From Gracilibacillus kekensis (GTDB lineage Bacteria; Bacillota; Bacilli; Bacillales; Amphibacillaceae), in assembly GCF_900143085.1 (NCBI RefSeq), contig NZ_FRCZ01000002.1, forward strand, positions 186,001 through 250,000: a stretch of DNA of 64,000 nt. Direction: 5' to 3'. The first letter of the stretch is position 1. Each line of letters opens with the position of its first letter. The notes beneath the pieces were generated by a model. That model was not told where the DNA came from, made no database searches, and saw only the letters and a program-made list of their open reading frames with translations. A program made the translations under genes and the position numbers. Shown piece by piece: positions 28,741 to 37,362 of the stretch.

Positions 28741-30453
28741 TTGAATGTCTATCTACAATTTGACTTTAAAGGAATGGAGAGTAGCTTTACACAACCAATA
28801 GAAATAATTACTGCAACAAATATAGAAAGTGTGCCCAATGCTTTTACAAAAATAGAAATGGCATTAAAGGAAGGTTATTATGTCGCAGGGTATGTTTCTT
28901 ACGAAGCGGCACCTGCTTTTGACAATAGTTTTAAGGTAAAGGAAGATACTTCTCTACCATTACTTTGGTTTGGCGTTTTCAAGAAAAAAACAGATGCTAT
29001 TAAAAAGCAAGAAGCTTTATCTTATTCTATTTCCGCGTGGAAAAATACGATTAGTAATGATCGATATATTCAAATGATAGAGAAAATCAGATCATTAATC
29101 AGTCAAGGCAGTACATATCAAGTAAATTTCACGACAAGGTTAAAGGCTCAATTTGAAGGTGATAGGTATTCGTTTTATCAACAATTGTTAAGAAACCAAT
29201 CTGCTTCCTATAGTGCTTATTTAGATTTAGAGAATTTTCAAATATTATCAGTTTCTCCTGAGCTCTTCTTTCAGGTGGATAATGGAAAGATAGTTACGAA
29301 ACCAATGAAGGGAACGATAAAACGAGGAAAAACTTTAACTGAAGATTTAGAGTTAAGAGACCAATTGCAAGGATCTAAAAAAGATCAAGCAGAAAATGTA
29401 ATGATAGTTGATCTATTGAGGAATGATTTAGGGCGAATAGCTAAATCAGGAACGGTTCACGTAGAAAGTTTATTTGATATTGAAACATACCCGACCTTGC
29501 ATCAAATGACCTCCACTATTACAGCTGAATTAGAAAAGAATAGTGTATTTGATTGGTTTAGGGCGTTATTTCCATGTGGTTCTATAACAGGTGCTCCGAA
29601 AGTAGAAACAATGAAATATATTGCAGAATTAGAAGATACACCACGTGATGTATACTGTGGAGCAATAGGATTTATCACTCCTGAACGAAAAGCAACGTTT
29701 AATGTACCCATCCGCACGGTTATTATTAAAGATGGACAGGCGACTTATGGAGCTGGTGGTGGAATAACTTGGGAGTCGACCTCTACCGCCGAATATCAAG
29801 AGTTAAATCAAAAGGCAGCTGTACTTTATCAAAAACAAAAAGATTTCTCTCTATTGGAATCAATTAAGTTGGAGAATGGTAATTATCCATTATTGCCTTA
29901 TCATTACAGTAGGTTACATCAATCAGCTGACTATTTTAAAATTCCTATCAATCTTGAACATATAGATAAACATCTGAAAAATCTAGCCCTTGAAAATTCA
30001 AAGGGACTTTTTAAGGTAAGGGTACTTGTTCATATAGACGGTAATTTTGAATTAGAATCCCAACCAGTAAAACCTATGTCAAATTCCATAAAAGTAGTTA
30101 TTGCAAGCAAATCCATAGATAAAGAAAATAACTATCTTTATCACAAAACGACAAATCGGTCCTTATATGAAACTTTCGATCAAGAAAAGCCTGATGATGC
30201 CATGACGACGCTCTTGTGGAACAAGGATGGATTTATAACAGAATTCACTATCGGAAACATCGTACTAGAAAAAGCGGGTACTTACTATACACCACCCATC
30301 ACGGACGGACTGTTGCCCGGTACATTTAGGGAAAAGTTATTAGAAGAAGGCATTTTAATAGAGAAAAGCATACACCTGAAAGATGTAAAAAACTTCGAAC
30401 AAATATGGTTTATTAACAGCCTGCGAGGTTGGCTAAAGGTTTACCTCCCTTAA
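28741..30453 (+). CDS. pabB: PabB-PabC fusion: aminodeoxychorismate synthase I plus aminodeoxychorismate lyase
   Basis: A 570-residue two-enzyme protein. Residues 1 to ~360 are a chorismate-binding PabB (QGSTYQVNFTTRL, KPMKGTIKRG, LLRNDLGRIA, FPCGSITGAPK). Residues ~370-570 are an aminotransferase-class-IV PabC domain (LLESIKLENG ... YHKTTNR, the lysine being the likely PLP ligand ... EFTIGNIVLE). Together with PabA it converts chorismate to p-aminobenzoate for folate. Start is TTG, directly after the pabA stop. Such fusions are known in other bacteria; B. subtilis has separate genes. Confidence 0.92.
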   Translation: MNVYLQFDFKGMESSFTQPIEIITATNIESVPNAFTKIEMALKEGYYVAGYVSYEAAPAFDNSFKVKEDTSLPLLWFGVFKKKTDAIKKQEALSYSISAWKNTISNDRYIQMIEKIRSLISQGSTYQVNFTTRLKAQFEGDRYSFYQQLLRNQSASYSAYLDLENFQILSVSPELFFQVDNGKIVTKPMKGTIKRGKTLTEDLELRDQLQGSKKDQAENVMIVDLLRNDLGRIAKSGTVHVESLFDIETYPTLHQMTSTITAELEKNSVFDWFRALFPCGSITGAPKVETMKYIAELEDTPRDVYCGAIGFITPERKATFNVPIRTVIIKDGQATYGAGGGITWESTSTAEYQELNQKAAVLYQKQKDFSLLESIKLENGNYPLLPYHYSRLHQSADYFKIPINLEHIDKHLKNLALENSKGLFKVRVLVHIDGNFELESQPVKPMSNSIKVVIASKSIDKENNYLYHKTTNRSLYETFDQEKPDDAMTTLLWNKDGFITEFTIGNIVLEKAGTYYTPPITDGLLPGTFREKLLEEGILIEKSIHLKDVKNFEQIWFINSLRGWLKVYLP

Positions 30454-30523
30454 ATCATAAATGTCGCTAACACAGTACCTTTTTGTTAAAATCAGATTAG
30501 AATAAAAAATTAGGAGGCTAACT

Positions 30524-30952
30524 ATGAATGCATATGAAGAATATATGAGAGAAATTTCCCAACCAATGCGTGATGAATTAACAAACGCTGGTTTTGAAGA
30601 ATTACAAACTCCAGAAGAAGTCAATGAGTTTATGGCAACGAATCAAGAATCGGCTCTTATCGTAATAAATTCAGTATGTGGTTGTGCTGCAGGTCTTGCT
30701 AGGCCGGCTGCTATCGAATCCCTTAAAAATGATAAGAAACCTGCAAAAATTGTTACCGTTTTTGCCGGGCAAGACCGAGAAGCTACCGCGCAAATGCGCG
30801 ATTACTTTGAAGGAATCGAACCTTCATCCCCTTCTATGGCAATAATCGATGGTGGTGAGTTAAAACACTTTATACCACGTGAGCAAATTGAAGGATATGA
30901 ACCAGAAGATATCGTAGAACAACTAACAACAGCATATCAAAAATATTGCTAA
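30524..30952 (+). CDS. brxA: Bacilliredoxin BrxA (YphP type)
   Basis: A 142-residue DUF1094/bacilliredoxin protein with the CGC active site (VNSVCGCAAGLARPAA) and the YphP-type features MNAYEEYMRE and ATAQMRDYFEG. It removes bacillithiol from S-bacillithiolated proteins after oxidative stress, in the cytosol. The AYEEYMR start favours BrxA over BrxB (YqiW). GGAGG precedes the ATG; a terminator follows. Confidence 0.92.
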   Translation: MNAYEEYMREISQPMRDELTNAGFEELQTPEEVNEFMATNQESALIVINSVCGCAAGLARPAAIESLKNDKKPAKIVTVFAGQDREATAQMRDYFEGIEPSSPSMAIIDGGELKHFIPREQIEGYEPEDIVEQLTTAYQKYC

Positions 30953-30973
30953 ACACTAGCAATAGAACGAAAA

Positions 30974-31005
30974 ATAACCGGCTTGGTTAGCCGGTTATTT
31001 TTTAT
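30974..31005 (+). terminator. Intrinsic terminator of brxA
   Basis: Stem AACCGGCT / AGCCGGTT with a 5-nt loop, then ATTTTTTAT on the plus strand. Confidence 0.9.
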
Positions 31006-31080
31006 ATCTCATTGACATAATAGACAAAAACTGCGAAGAATTGAAAATTTGATTTTACAGGATTATGATGAGTGATCGAC

Positions 31081-31212
31081 CATCGCTACGGAAAAAAACT
31101 CCCTTTCCGGGGGCACGGCGGTCTGCTAACTTGATAAAGAAAAACACTTTACCAAGTGGATCTTCAGCTCGTGCTGATACCCCAGGAGTGTCGCATTTTC
31201 CCTCCGCTTTGA
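31081..31212 (-). repeat. Dispersed palindromic element, copy D (diverged)
   Basis: Recognisable by CTTTCCGGGGGCACG, GTCTGCTAACTTGATAAAG, CAAGTGGATCTTCAGC and CCCAGGAGTG in the same order as copy B. The outer ends (ATCGCTACGG / CCTCCGC) have diverged and no longer pair well. It lies between the convergent brxA and cwlO-like genes. The next 200 bp up to the cwlO terminator show no gene. Confidence 0.65.
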
Positions 31213-31414
31213 ACAGCCCCCTGTTCTAGTACGAAGAAATAACCTTTATATCAATTATCAATATTCTAGCTATTACTATATTTATAGACCTTTACTAAAG
31301 CGAAGTAATTGGACGGAGCTTTTGTGTTCTACTCATCCTATTTTCAAAGTCAGCAGAGTTTTTATTTTAAAGTTTAATTTCACTGTGGAGCGGGTAATTA
31401 CTTATATATAGAAG

Positions 31415-31455
31415 CAAAAAAGCAAATGACTTTGCTGGAAAGTCACTTGCTTTTG
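31415..31455 (-). terminator. Intrinsic terminator of the cwlO-like gene
   Basis: A long stem AAAAGCAAGTGACTTT / AAAGTCATTTGCTTTT (one mismatch, minus strand) followed by TTG and a further T-rich stretch, 9 bp after the stop. Confidence 0.85.
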
Positions 31456-31463
31456 ATTAGCTA

Positions 31464-32699
31464 TTATTGTGCAACACGGCGAACGTGGCCAGAAAATGTT
31501 GAGCTCCAGTAGCCACTCATACTCGCAACAGCAACGCCAGTTGAGCTTTGAGCACCGATAAACTTATTGTTTCCTAGGTAAATACCTACATGTCCATTGG
31601 TTTTATATGTGTTAAAGAAAACTAAGTCACCTGGTTTTGCTTCACTCATGGATACTTTTGTACCTACTGAAGATAAACCAGAAGTGCTCGCAGGTAAGCT
31701 TATACCAGCTTGTCTAAACGCCCAGCTTACAAATCCAGAACAATCAAATCGTCCATTTGCAATATCTGATGCAGTTCTTCCACCGCCAAATACATATACA
31801 GAGTTACCGATATAACGATTACCTACAGTCATTGCTGTCTGTAATGCTCCACTACTTGCTGAGACAGGAGCTGATGAGCTACTTGCATATTGTTGGATAG
31901 CACCATTGTTACTAGAGCCATTTGATCTTGAAGAAGATGAATTATTTGCCATTTGTTCTTCTGCTTCTTTTAAAGCTTTCTCTTTATTTGCTAAAACTTG
32001 ATCTTCTATTTTCAAATCTTCTAGAACATCACTGTTTTCTTCTTCCTTCTTACTTAATTCTTCTTTTAATTCTTCGTTCTTTTCTTTCTGAGCAACGATT
32101 TGTTTTTGCATTTCTTCATATTCTGTTTTCATCGATTGTAAATCTTCCAATTTATTGTCGAGTTCTACTTTGCTTTTTTCTACTTCTAGTTTATCCTGTT
32201 CCTGACTCTCTAAAAGATCTTGATCTGCTTGTGTAATTTTATGTACTAAAGAAACTCGATCAATGAAATCTACGAAACTAGTAGCACCAAAAACGACCTC
32301 TATATAACTGGAAGATCCACCATTTTCTTGAAGCGAAGAGATTCTTTCTTTTAATATATCGTTTCTTCGATCAATATTTTTTTGAATTTCGGCAACCCTT
32401 TTTTCTAATTTCTCTACTTCAGCTTCCACTGACTGCATTTCTTCTTCCGTTTCTGCTATTACTTCTTCGTTTGCTTCGATCGCTTCTTCATAGCGAATGA
32501 TATCTTCATTCAACTCTACTAATTCTTCTTTAATTTTATTTAATTCTTCTTCCTTTATATCAATATCAGATTGTATTTCGGAACGCTGTGCTTGTATCTC
32601 CTCTTCCGTTTCAGCACTTACTGATTGTACAAAGAACAAACTAGACATGACCGTTACAGCTACTACAGAATTTTTGACTAAACCTTTTATCTCTGGCAC
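31464..32699 (-). CDS. cwlO: NlpC/P60 D,L-endopeptidase with coiled coil (CwlO-like)
   Basis: A 411-residue secreted cell-wall hydrolase. A signal peptide ends near VSAET (residue ~29); residues ~30-240 are long acidic coiled coils (the domain that in CwlO is controlled by FtsEX); a Ser/Asn-rich linker follows; the C-terminal ~120 residues are an NlpC/P60 domain with the nucleophile in RFDCSGFVSW and the His in NGHVGIYLG. It would cut D-Glu-meso-DAP stem-peptide bonds during elongation. The start is GTG with AAGGGG upstream. Autonomous gene. Confidence 0.88.
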   Translation of the reverse strand: MPEIKGLVKNSVVAVTVMSSLFFVQSVSAETEEEIQAQRSEIQSDIDIKEEELNKIKEELVELNEDIIRYEEAIEANEEVIAETEEEMQSVEAEVEKLEKRVAEIQKNIDRRNDILKERISSLQENGGSSSYIEVVFGATSFVDFIDRVSLVHKITQADQDLLESQEQDKLEVEKSKVELDNKLEDLQSMKTEYEEMQKQIVAQKEKNEELKEELSKKEEENSDVLEDLKIEDQVLANKEKALKEAEEQMANNSSSSRSNGSSNNGAIQQYASSSSAPVSASSGALQTAMTVGNRYIGNSVYVFGGGRTASDIANGRFDCSGFVSWAFRQAGISLPASTSGLSSVGTKVSMSEAKPGDLVFFNTYKTNGHVGIYLGNNKFIGAQSSTGVAVASMSGYWSSTFSGHVRRVAQ

Positions 32700-32835
32700 T
32701 CGTTTCCCCTTCTTTCAAACAAATTTTGATACTTCAGACATTTCTCTATGTAATAGAAAACCTATATTCGTAAAAGTTTTCATGTTGTATATCTTTAGAA
32801 CCAGACTCATTGTAACATAGAAAGATTTCAACAAT

Positions 32836-32852
32836 GTTATATGAATGTTACA
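32836..32852 (-). promoter_or_regulatory. Possible WalR box upstream of the cwlO-like gene
   Basis: TGTAAC-N5-TATAAC on the minus strand differs from the WalR consensus TGTWAH-N5-TGTWAH at one position. In B. subtilis cwlO is WalR-activated. Weak on its own. Confidence 0.3.
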
Positions 32853-32911
32853 AAAACATTTCAATATTATGAATTCTTATGTTAGAAACTGTCGGATAAT
32901 AGAATGATAGA

Positions 32912-33195
32912 TTTAAGAAAACCAGGAAGGTCTTTTTTGTAGTAATTTTGAAATGGATAATAGCTTTAAAACCGCTACGGCTTGCCCACTTCGCTTTTAC
33001 CCATATGGCAGTGTATCCTATACCAAGGAGCGTTTTTCCTTCAGCTAACTTTTGTAAAGAAGTTAGCTGAAGGAAAAACGCCATGGAAAGGGAAGTGGTC
33101 AGCCGAAGCGATTGATTCATATACACTATATTTCAAAATGGCTACATTGAAAATGCGGTGATACCGCGGATTATATGATCTCTTTACTTATTAAA
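32912..33195 (-). repeat. Dispersed palindromic element, copy E (perfect 22-bp inner hairpin)
   Basis: The core (about 32972-33114) has ends CGCTACGGCTTGCCCACTTC / GAAGTGGTCAGCCGAAGCG. Its centre is a perfect 22-bp inverted repeat, 33030-33051 against 33060-33081, with an 8-nt loop. Both outer flanks match those of copy A in inverted orientation (TATATAATCC side at ~33165-33175; TAGTAATTTTGAAAT side at ~32940). It lies between the cwlO-like gene and the terminator of the sugar-import operon. A reading frame across it is not a gene. Confidence 0.85.
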
Positions 33196-33226
33196 AAAGC
33201 GAGCCGTGAAATACGGCTCGCTTTTT
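33192..33226 (-). terminator. Intrinsic terminator of the sugar-import operon
   Basis: A perfect 9-bp stem GCGAGCCGT / ACGGCTCGC with a 5-nt loop and TTTTTTAA on the minus strand, immediately after the YesL-like gene. Confidence 0.92.
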
Positions 33227-33227
33227 A

Positions 33228-33860
33228 CTAAAAATCGGATAATGTCTGATTTTTGTTATACAATTTTTTCTTCTGTACCTTATCAAATGCTTTGATAGCT
33301 GGCATCATTAGGGCCACTGCTAGCAAACTCAAACTAAAAAATAAAGCTAATCCTTGAAATTGCCACAGTATAAAGATAATTCCAAATGACCCAAGACACA
33401 TTATTAATGTAGGCATCGGATTTAGTATCATGATAAAAAAAGCACTTTTAATAATTTGAAAGAATTTCATTTCAAAATATACATAAACCGGAAATATATA
33501 TAATGCTGTTAATGCGAATAGAATACTGATGAATATAAAAGGAATCGTAAATAACATGATATAGTCATTTTGCACTAATGTTATAAATAAAAAATCCAAA
33601 TATAAAATGTAAGCTATTCCAACCATTAAATATCCCAGTAAATTACTCTGTAATAATGATTGATTAAACGCCTTCCAAAACGTTTTAAAAATAGCAACAT
33701 CTGGATAACCTGTCATCCACTTTCGAGCAACTGTAAATGTCGCAGCAGTTGCAGGAAATAAGCCAAATACAATTAATCCTAAAATAGTGAAGCCTAACCA
33801 TAATAAATTCAAATATGCTATTTTAGTTATCCACTCAAATGCTTTATTTAATGCACTCAT
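33228..33860 (-). CDS. YesL-family (DUF624) membrane protein
   Basis: A 210-residue protein with five to six membrane segments, starting MSALNKAFEWITKIAYLNLLW, the usual DUF624 opening; GLFPATAATFTVARKW and NLLGY are further family marks. DUF624 proteins are encoded with CUT1 sugar importers and YesMN-like regulators; function unknown. Last gene of the operon, 65 bp after the second permease. Confidence 0.82.
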   Translation of the reverse strand: MSALNKAFEWITKIAYLNLLWLGFTILGLIVFGLFPATAATFTVARKWMTGYPDVAIFKTFWKAFNQSLLQSNLLGYLMVGIAYILYLDFLFITLVQNDYIMLFTIPFIFISILFALTALYIFPVYVYFEMKFFQIIKSAFFIMILNPMPTLIMCLGSFGIIFILWQFQGLALFFSLSLLAVALMMPAIKAFDKVQKKKLYNKNQTLSDF

Positions 33861-33925
33861 GCTACTATACCCTCCAATACGTGTAGAGAGGTAATAGTTA
33901 GAAAATAACGATTACCTCTTTAAAT

Positions 33926-34765
33926 TCATCCTTTTAATCCACTGGTACTTATACCTTCTACTACATAACGTTGGAAAATAAAGAAGATAATAAAGACAGG
34001 TACTAATGATACAACTGACATTGCAAACATTGCACCCCAGTTGGAGACAGTTTCATTACTTAAGAACATATTTAATGCCATTGAAACCGTGTATTTAGAT
34101 GGACTGTTTAAATATAAAACCGGTCCAAGTAAGTTATCCCATGTCCAATAAAATGTAAAAATAGCTGTAGTCGCTAATGCTGGTACAATTAATGGAAGAA
34201 TAATTCGATAATAGATCCCAAATATATTGGATCCATCTATAATCGCTGCTTCATCCAATTCTCTTGGGATTGTTCGAATAAATTGAACAAGTAAAAAGAT
34301 AAAAAATGGATGTCCGAAGTATGCCGGTACAACTAATGGCTTTAGTGAGTTTAGCCATTCTAATTGGGCAAAAATAATATATTGCGGGATCATTACTACT
34401 TCATATGGAAGCATTAATGTCATGATCATAATGGCAAACCAAAAATTACGTCCAGCGAAATTAAGTCGTGCAAAACCAAAAGCAATTAATGAACAGGAAA
34501 TTAAATGGCCAATCAAAACTAATACGACAAATATAGCTGTATTAGTAATAAATGTTCCGAATCCATAATCACCGAAACCTTCCCACCCTTGGGCATAGTT
34601 GGAGAAAACAAATGGATCAGGAATTAATTGATCAGCCGTAACAAATATTCGCTCACTTAATTTGAATGAGCTCATCACTAACCAAAATACTGGATACAAT
34701 AACAGAATGGCAAACCCACCAACGATCACATGATAAATAAGTCTTTTGAGATTTTTTGGCTGCAT
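33926..34765 (-). CDS. Sugar ABC transporter permease, MalG/YesQ type
   Basis: A 279-residue CUT1-family inner membrane permease with six membrane segments. The cytoplasmic EAA loop is seen as [23 protein letters not shown] (near residues 180-202, split here as [10 protein letters not shown] / IYYRIILPL). It forms a heterodimer with the gene product just upstream. Only 3 bp separate the two. Confidence 0.9.
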   Translation of the reverse strand: MQPKNLKRLIYHVIVGGFAILLLYPVFWLVMSSFKLSERIFVTADQLIPDPFVFSNYAQGWEGFGDYGFGTFITNTAIFVVLVLIGHLISCSLIAFGFARLNFAGRNFWFAIMIMTLMLPYEVVMIPQYIIFAQLEWLNSLKPLVVPAYFGHPFFIFLLVQFIRTIPRELDEAAIIDGSNIFGIYYRIILPLIVPALATTAIFTFYWTWDNLLGPVLYLNSPSKYTVSMALNMFLSNETVSNWGAMFAMSVVSLVPVFIIFFIFQRYVVEGISTSGLKG

Positions 34766-34768
34766 CGG

Positions 34769-35665
34769 CTATTTGCCTCCTTCTGATTCATAGTGAACCC
34801 AATATTTTGATGATAAGAAGATTAATGAAGTTAAAATCGCAATAATAATCAACATTACCCATGCCATTGCGGAGGCATATCCCATATGGAAAAATTCAAA
34901 ACCTTGCTTGAATAAATAGAGTGAGTACAACAATGTTCCGTCCAATGGACCACCAGTACCTTTTGAGATAATAAAGGCTGGCACGAATGTCATGAATGCT
35001 GCTATCGTTTGCATGATCGCATTAAATAGAATAACTGGGCTTAACATCGGAATAGTAATATTAAAGAACTTTTGAAAGAAACTAGCTCCATCTACACTAG
35101 CTGCTTCATAATAACTTTGTGGTATCGATTTAAGACCTGCCAAGAAAATTAACATGGACGAACCAAATTGCCAAACAGATAAAAAGATTAACATCCATAA
35201 TGCTGCTGTCGGATTCCCAAACCATCTTACCGGATCAATACCCATCGATAATAAAGCAATGTTAACAATTCCATCATCTCCAAAAATGTTCCGCCACATA
35301 ATAGCTACCGCTACACTACCTCCAATTAAAGATGGTAAGTAATATAAAGTACGGTATAGTCCAACCGCTCGTGAGGCTGTGTTTAATAACATTGCTACCA
35401 CAAGTGCAAATATAAGTCGAAGAGGTACACCTACAAAAACATAGATAAACGTGATTTTTAAAGAATGTAAATATCTCGGATCAGATGTAAACATTTCCTT
35501 AAAGTTATCTAGCCCTATCCACCGTGGTGCATTAAAGAGGTCGTAACTTGTAAACGAAAAATAAAAGGAAGCAATTATCGGAATAATTGTGAAAGCTAAG
35601 AACCCAATAATAAAAGGTCCAATAAAGATATATCCCCAAAGGTTTTGTTTCATATTTGTCTGCAT
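34769..35665 (-). CDS. Sugar ABC transporter permease, MalF/YesP type
   Basis: A 298-residue CUT1-family permease with six membrane segments; the EAA loop is SYYEAASVDGASFFQKF (~190-206). No ATPase is encoded in the operon; in Bacillus, YesPQ-like and several other CUT1 importers share the MsmX ATPase, which is the likely partner here too. Confidence 0.9.
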   Translation of the reverse strand: MQTNMKQNLWGYIFIGPFIIGFLAFTIIPIIASFYFSFTSYDLFNAPRWIGLDNFKEMFTSDPRYLHSLKITFIYVFVGVPLRLIFALVVAMLLNTASRAVGLYRTLYYLPSLIGGSVAVAIMWRNIFGDDGIVNIALLSMGIDPVRWFGNPTAALWMLIFLSVWQFGSSMLIFLAGLKSIPQSYYEAASVDGASFFQKFFNITIPMLSPVILFNAIMQTIAAFMTFVPAFIISKGTGGPLDGTLLYSLYLFKQGFEFFHMGYASAMAWVMLIIIAILTSLIFLSSKYWVHYESEGGK

Positions 35666-35699
35666 TTTTCCAGTGACTCCCTTCCCATTAAAGAGTGAT

Positions 35700-35733
35700 T
35701 GAAAAACAATAGCTGACCACTTAAGGATCAGCT
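35700..35733 (-). terminator. Hairpin between binding-protein and permease genes (attenuating terminator)
   Basis: Stem AGCTGA / TCAGCT with inner CC/GG pairing, followed on the minus strand by ATTGTTTTTC. Partial termination here would give more binding protein than permease. Confidence 0.6.
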
Positions 35734-35836
35734 AATGCCTTTTATCATGGTGTAACTGTCCATCCCCCTCACAGGGTGCAAAAAGAAGCTAAGTAAGGAG
35801 GCCGCGGACGTTAACTACATGATAAATTTTCGTCAT

Positions 35837-35867
35837 CGATCAGTAGGAGTTTTCGACCTGCTGATCG
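35837..35867 (-). promoter_or_regulatory. Stem-loop after the binding-protein gene
   Basis: CGATCAGCAGG / CCTACTGATCG (one mismatch, 9-nt loop) lies 26 bp past the stop of the binding-protein gene. The following tract is only weakly T-rich; probably an mRNA 3'-protecting structure. Confidence 0.5.
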
Positions 35868-35892
35868 AAGTCTCGTTTTATATTGACGACAA

Positions 35893-37239
35893 TTAGTTTC
35901 CTAATATACTTCCTGCTTGTGTTCTAAAATGTTCAGCAGCATCCTCAGGTGTAATTTCACCATAAGCGATTTGTTCTGAGAGATTACTCAATAATTCAAT
36001 AATTTCGCCTGCACCAGCCGGATCTGCAGCACCCATTTCTGTACTATTCTCTTCTACCCATTCGACGTATTCAAATACTTCTGCCTGGGAAGCTGAAACT
36101 TCTTCTTTTAATGCTTCTTTTACAACAGAAGAAACTGGAACACCACGATCACCTAGAATTAATTTATTCGCTTCCACATCGTTAACAAAGTAGCTGATAA
36201 ATTTAGCTGCTTCTTCTTTCGCTTCCGAATTTTCTGAAACGGAGAAGAACATACTAGGCTTTAAGAACAATCCATCTGCCACATTTGGTCCGGGCATAGG
36301 TGCCATTTCGAATTCATGTTCAGAAATATCTTCTAACCCAACAAACTGGTTAGACCATTGGAAGATACCAATACCTTCACCTTTTACAGTTGGATCATCT
36401 TCTGGACCAGCTAATTGAGCCAGATAATCTGGAGTAGGCGTAGCTTCTGTTTCTACTTGCTCCTGAACCATGGAGAAGAAGTCGACAAATAACTGATCAT
36501 CTTTATAACCTAAACCGCTTCCATCTTCAGCATATAAACGTTTTCCATTTTGACGTAAGTAATAGTTGAAAAATACATCTGCTTGGAAACCAGTATCGAA
36601 AAACACGCCTGCATCCACTGCTTTTTGAGACATTTCTTGATAATCTTCCCATGTCCAATTTTCTGGAATTTCATCAATTCCTGCTTCGGCTAATAATTCT
36701 GGATTATAATGAAAACCTACCGCATTAACACCTAAGTTAAATCCATAAATTCCGTCTCCCACGGTACCACCGTTAACAACATCTTCTGATATGTTTTCAA
36801 CATCAATCTGATTACCTAAGAATGGATTCAAATCTGCTAATTGTCCATTATCGGCATATTGTGATAAATAAGATAAGTCCATTGCTAGAATATCAGGTAA
36901 TTCATTTGCTGCAGCCTGAGGAGCTAGCTTTTGCCAATAATCATCCCAACTAGCGTATTCCGGTTCGATCGTAACACCAGGATTTGCTTCTTCATACATT
37001 TCGATTACTTCCAGTGTATAATCATGACGTGGTTGTGAACCCCACCATGCAATTCTTAAGGTGACATCTCCTCCACCCGAATCTGCTTCAGAATCTGAAT
37101 CTGTATTTTCATCTGTTGTTTCTTCAGTTGTATCTGTCTCTGTGTCTCCACCTGCTTCTTCTGATCCTTCATCGCCACCGCAAGCAGCTAACCAAAGAAT
37201 CATCATCAAACCTAACAGTACTAACAAAGATTTTTTCAT
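35893..37239 (-). CDS. Sugar-binding lipoprotein of the CUT1 importer (YesO-like)
   Basis: A 448-residue family 1 solute-binding lipoprotein: lipobox LAAC (lipidated C20), an acidic Asp/Glu/Thr/Ser linker to about residue 55, then the binding fold opening with VTLRIAWWGSQPRHDYTLEV. Aromatic and acidic residues fit a carbohydrate ligand. YesO-like proteins bind pectin-derived oligosaccharides, but the ligand here is unproven. A cre site precedes the gene. Confidence 0.88.
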   Translation of the reverse strand: MKKSLLVLLGLMMILWLAACGGDEGSEEAGGDTETDTTEETTDENTDSDSEADSGGGDVTLRIAWWGSQPRHDYTLEVIEMYEEANPGVTIEPEYASWDDYWQKLAPQAAANELPDILAMDLSYLSQYADNGQLADLNPFLGNQIDVENISEDVVNGGTVGDGIYGFNLGVNAVGFHYNPELLAEAGIDEIPENWTWEDYQEMSQKAVDAGVFFDTGFQADVFFNYYLRQNGKRLYAEDGSGLGYKDDQLFVDFFSMVQEQVETEATPTPDYLAQLAGPEDDPTVKGEGIGIFQWSNQFVGLEDISEHEFEMAPMPGPNVADGLFLKPSMFFSVSENSEAKEEAAKFISYFVNDVEANKLILGDRGVPVSSVVKEALKEEVSASQAEVFEYVEWVEENSTEMGAADPAGAGEIIELLSNLSEQIAYGEITPEDAAEHFRTQAGSILGN

Positions 37240-37264
37240 TTCTTTCCCTCCCCTTTTTATTCGC

Positions 37265-37278
37265 TGTAAGCGATTACA
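37265..37278 (-). promoter_or_regulatory. CcpA-binding cre site before the binding-protein gene
   Basis: TGTAAGCGATTACA fits the cre consensus TGWAANCGNTNWCA at every position and is almost perfectly palindromic. It is 26 bp upstream of the start codon, where CcpA would repress in glucose. Confidence 0.85.
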
Positions 37279-37362
37279 GTAATATCATATCAGATTTATT
37301 CACGATAGCATGATAGAAAAATCAGTGGTAAATGTTTAAAAAAAAGAGGAATTGAAACCGTT

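Noticed and set aside
32848-33126. Reading frame across repeat copy E
   Set aside because: Same reason as copy C; it is a translation of the repeat's hairpin and includes both of its arms.
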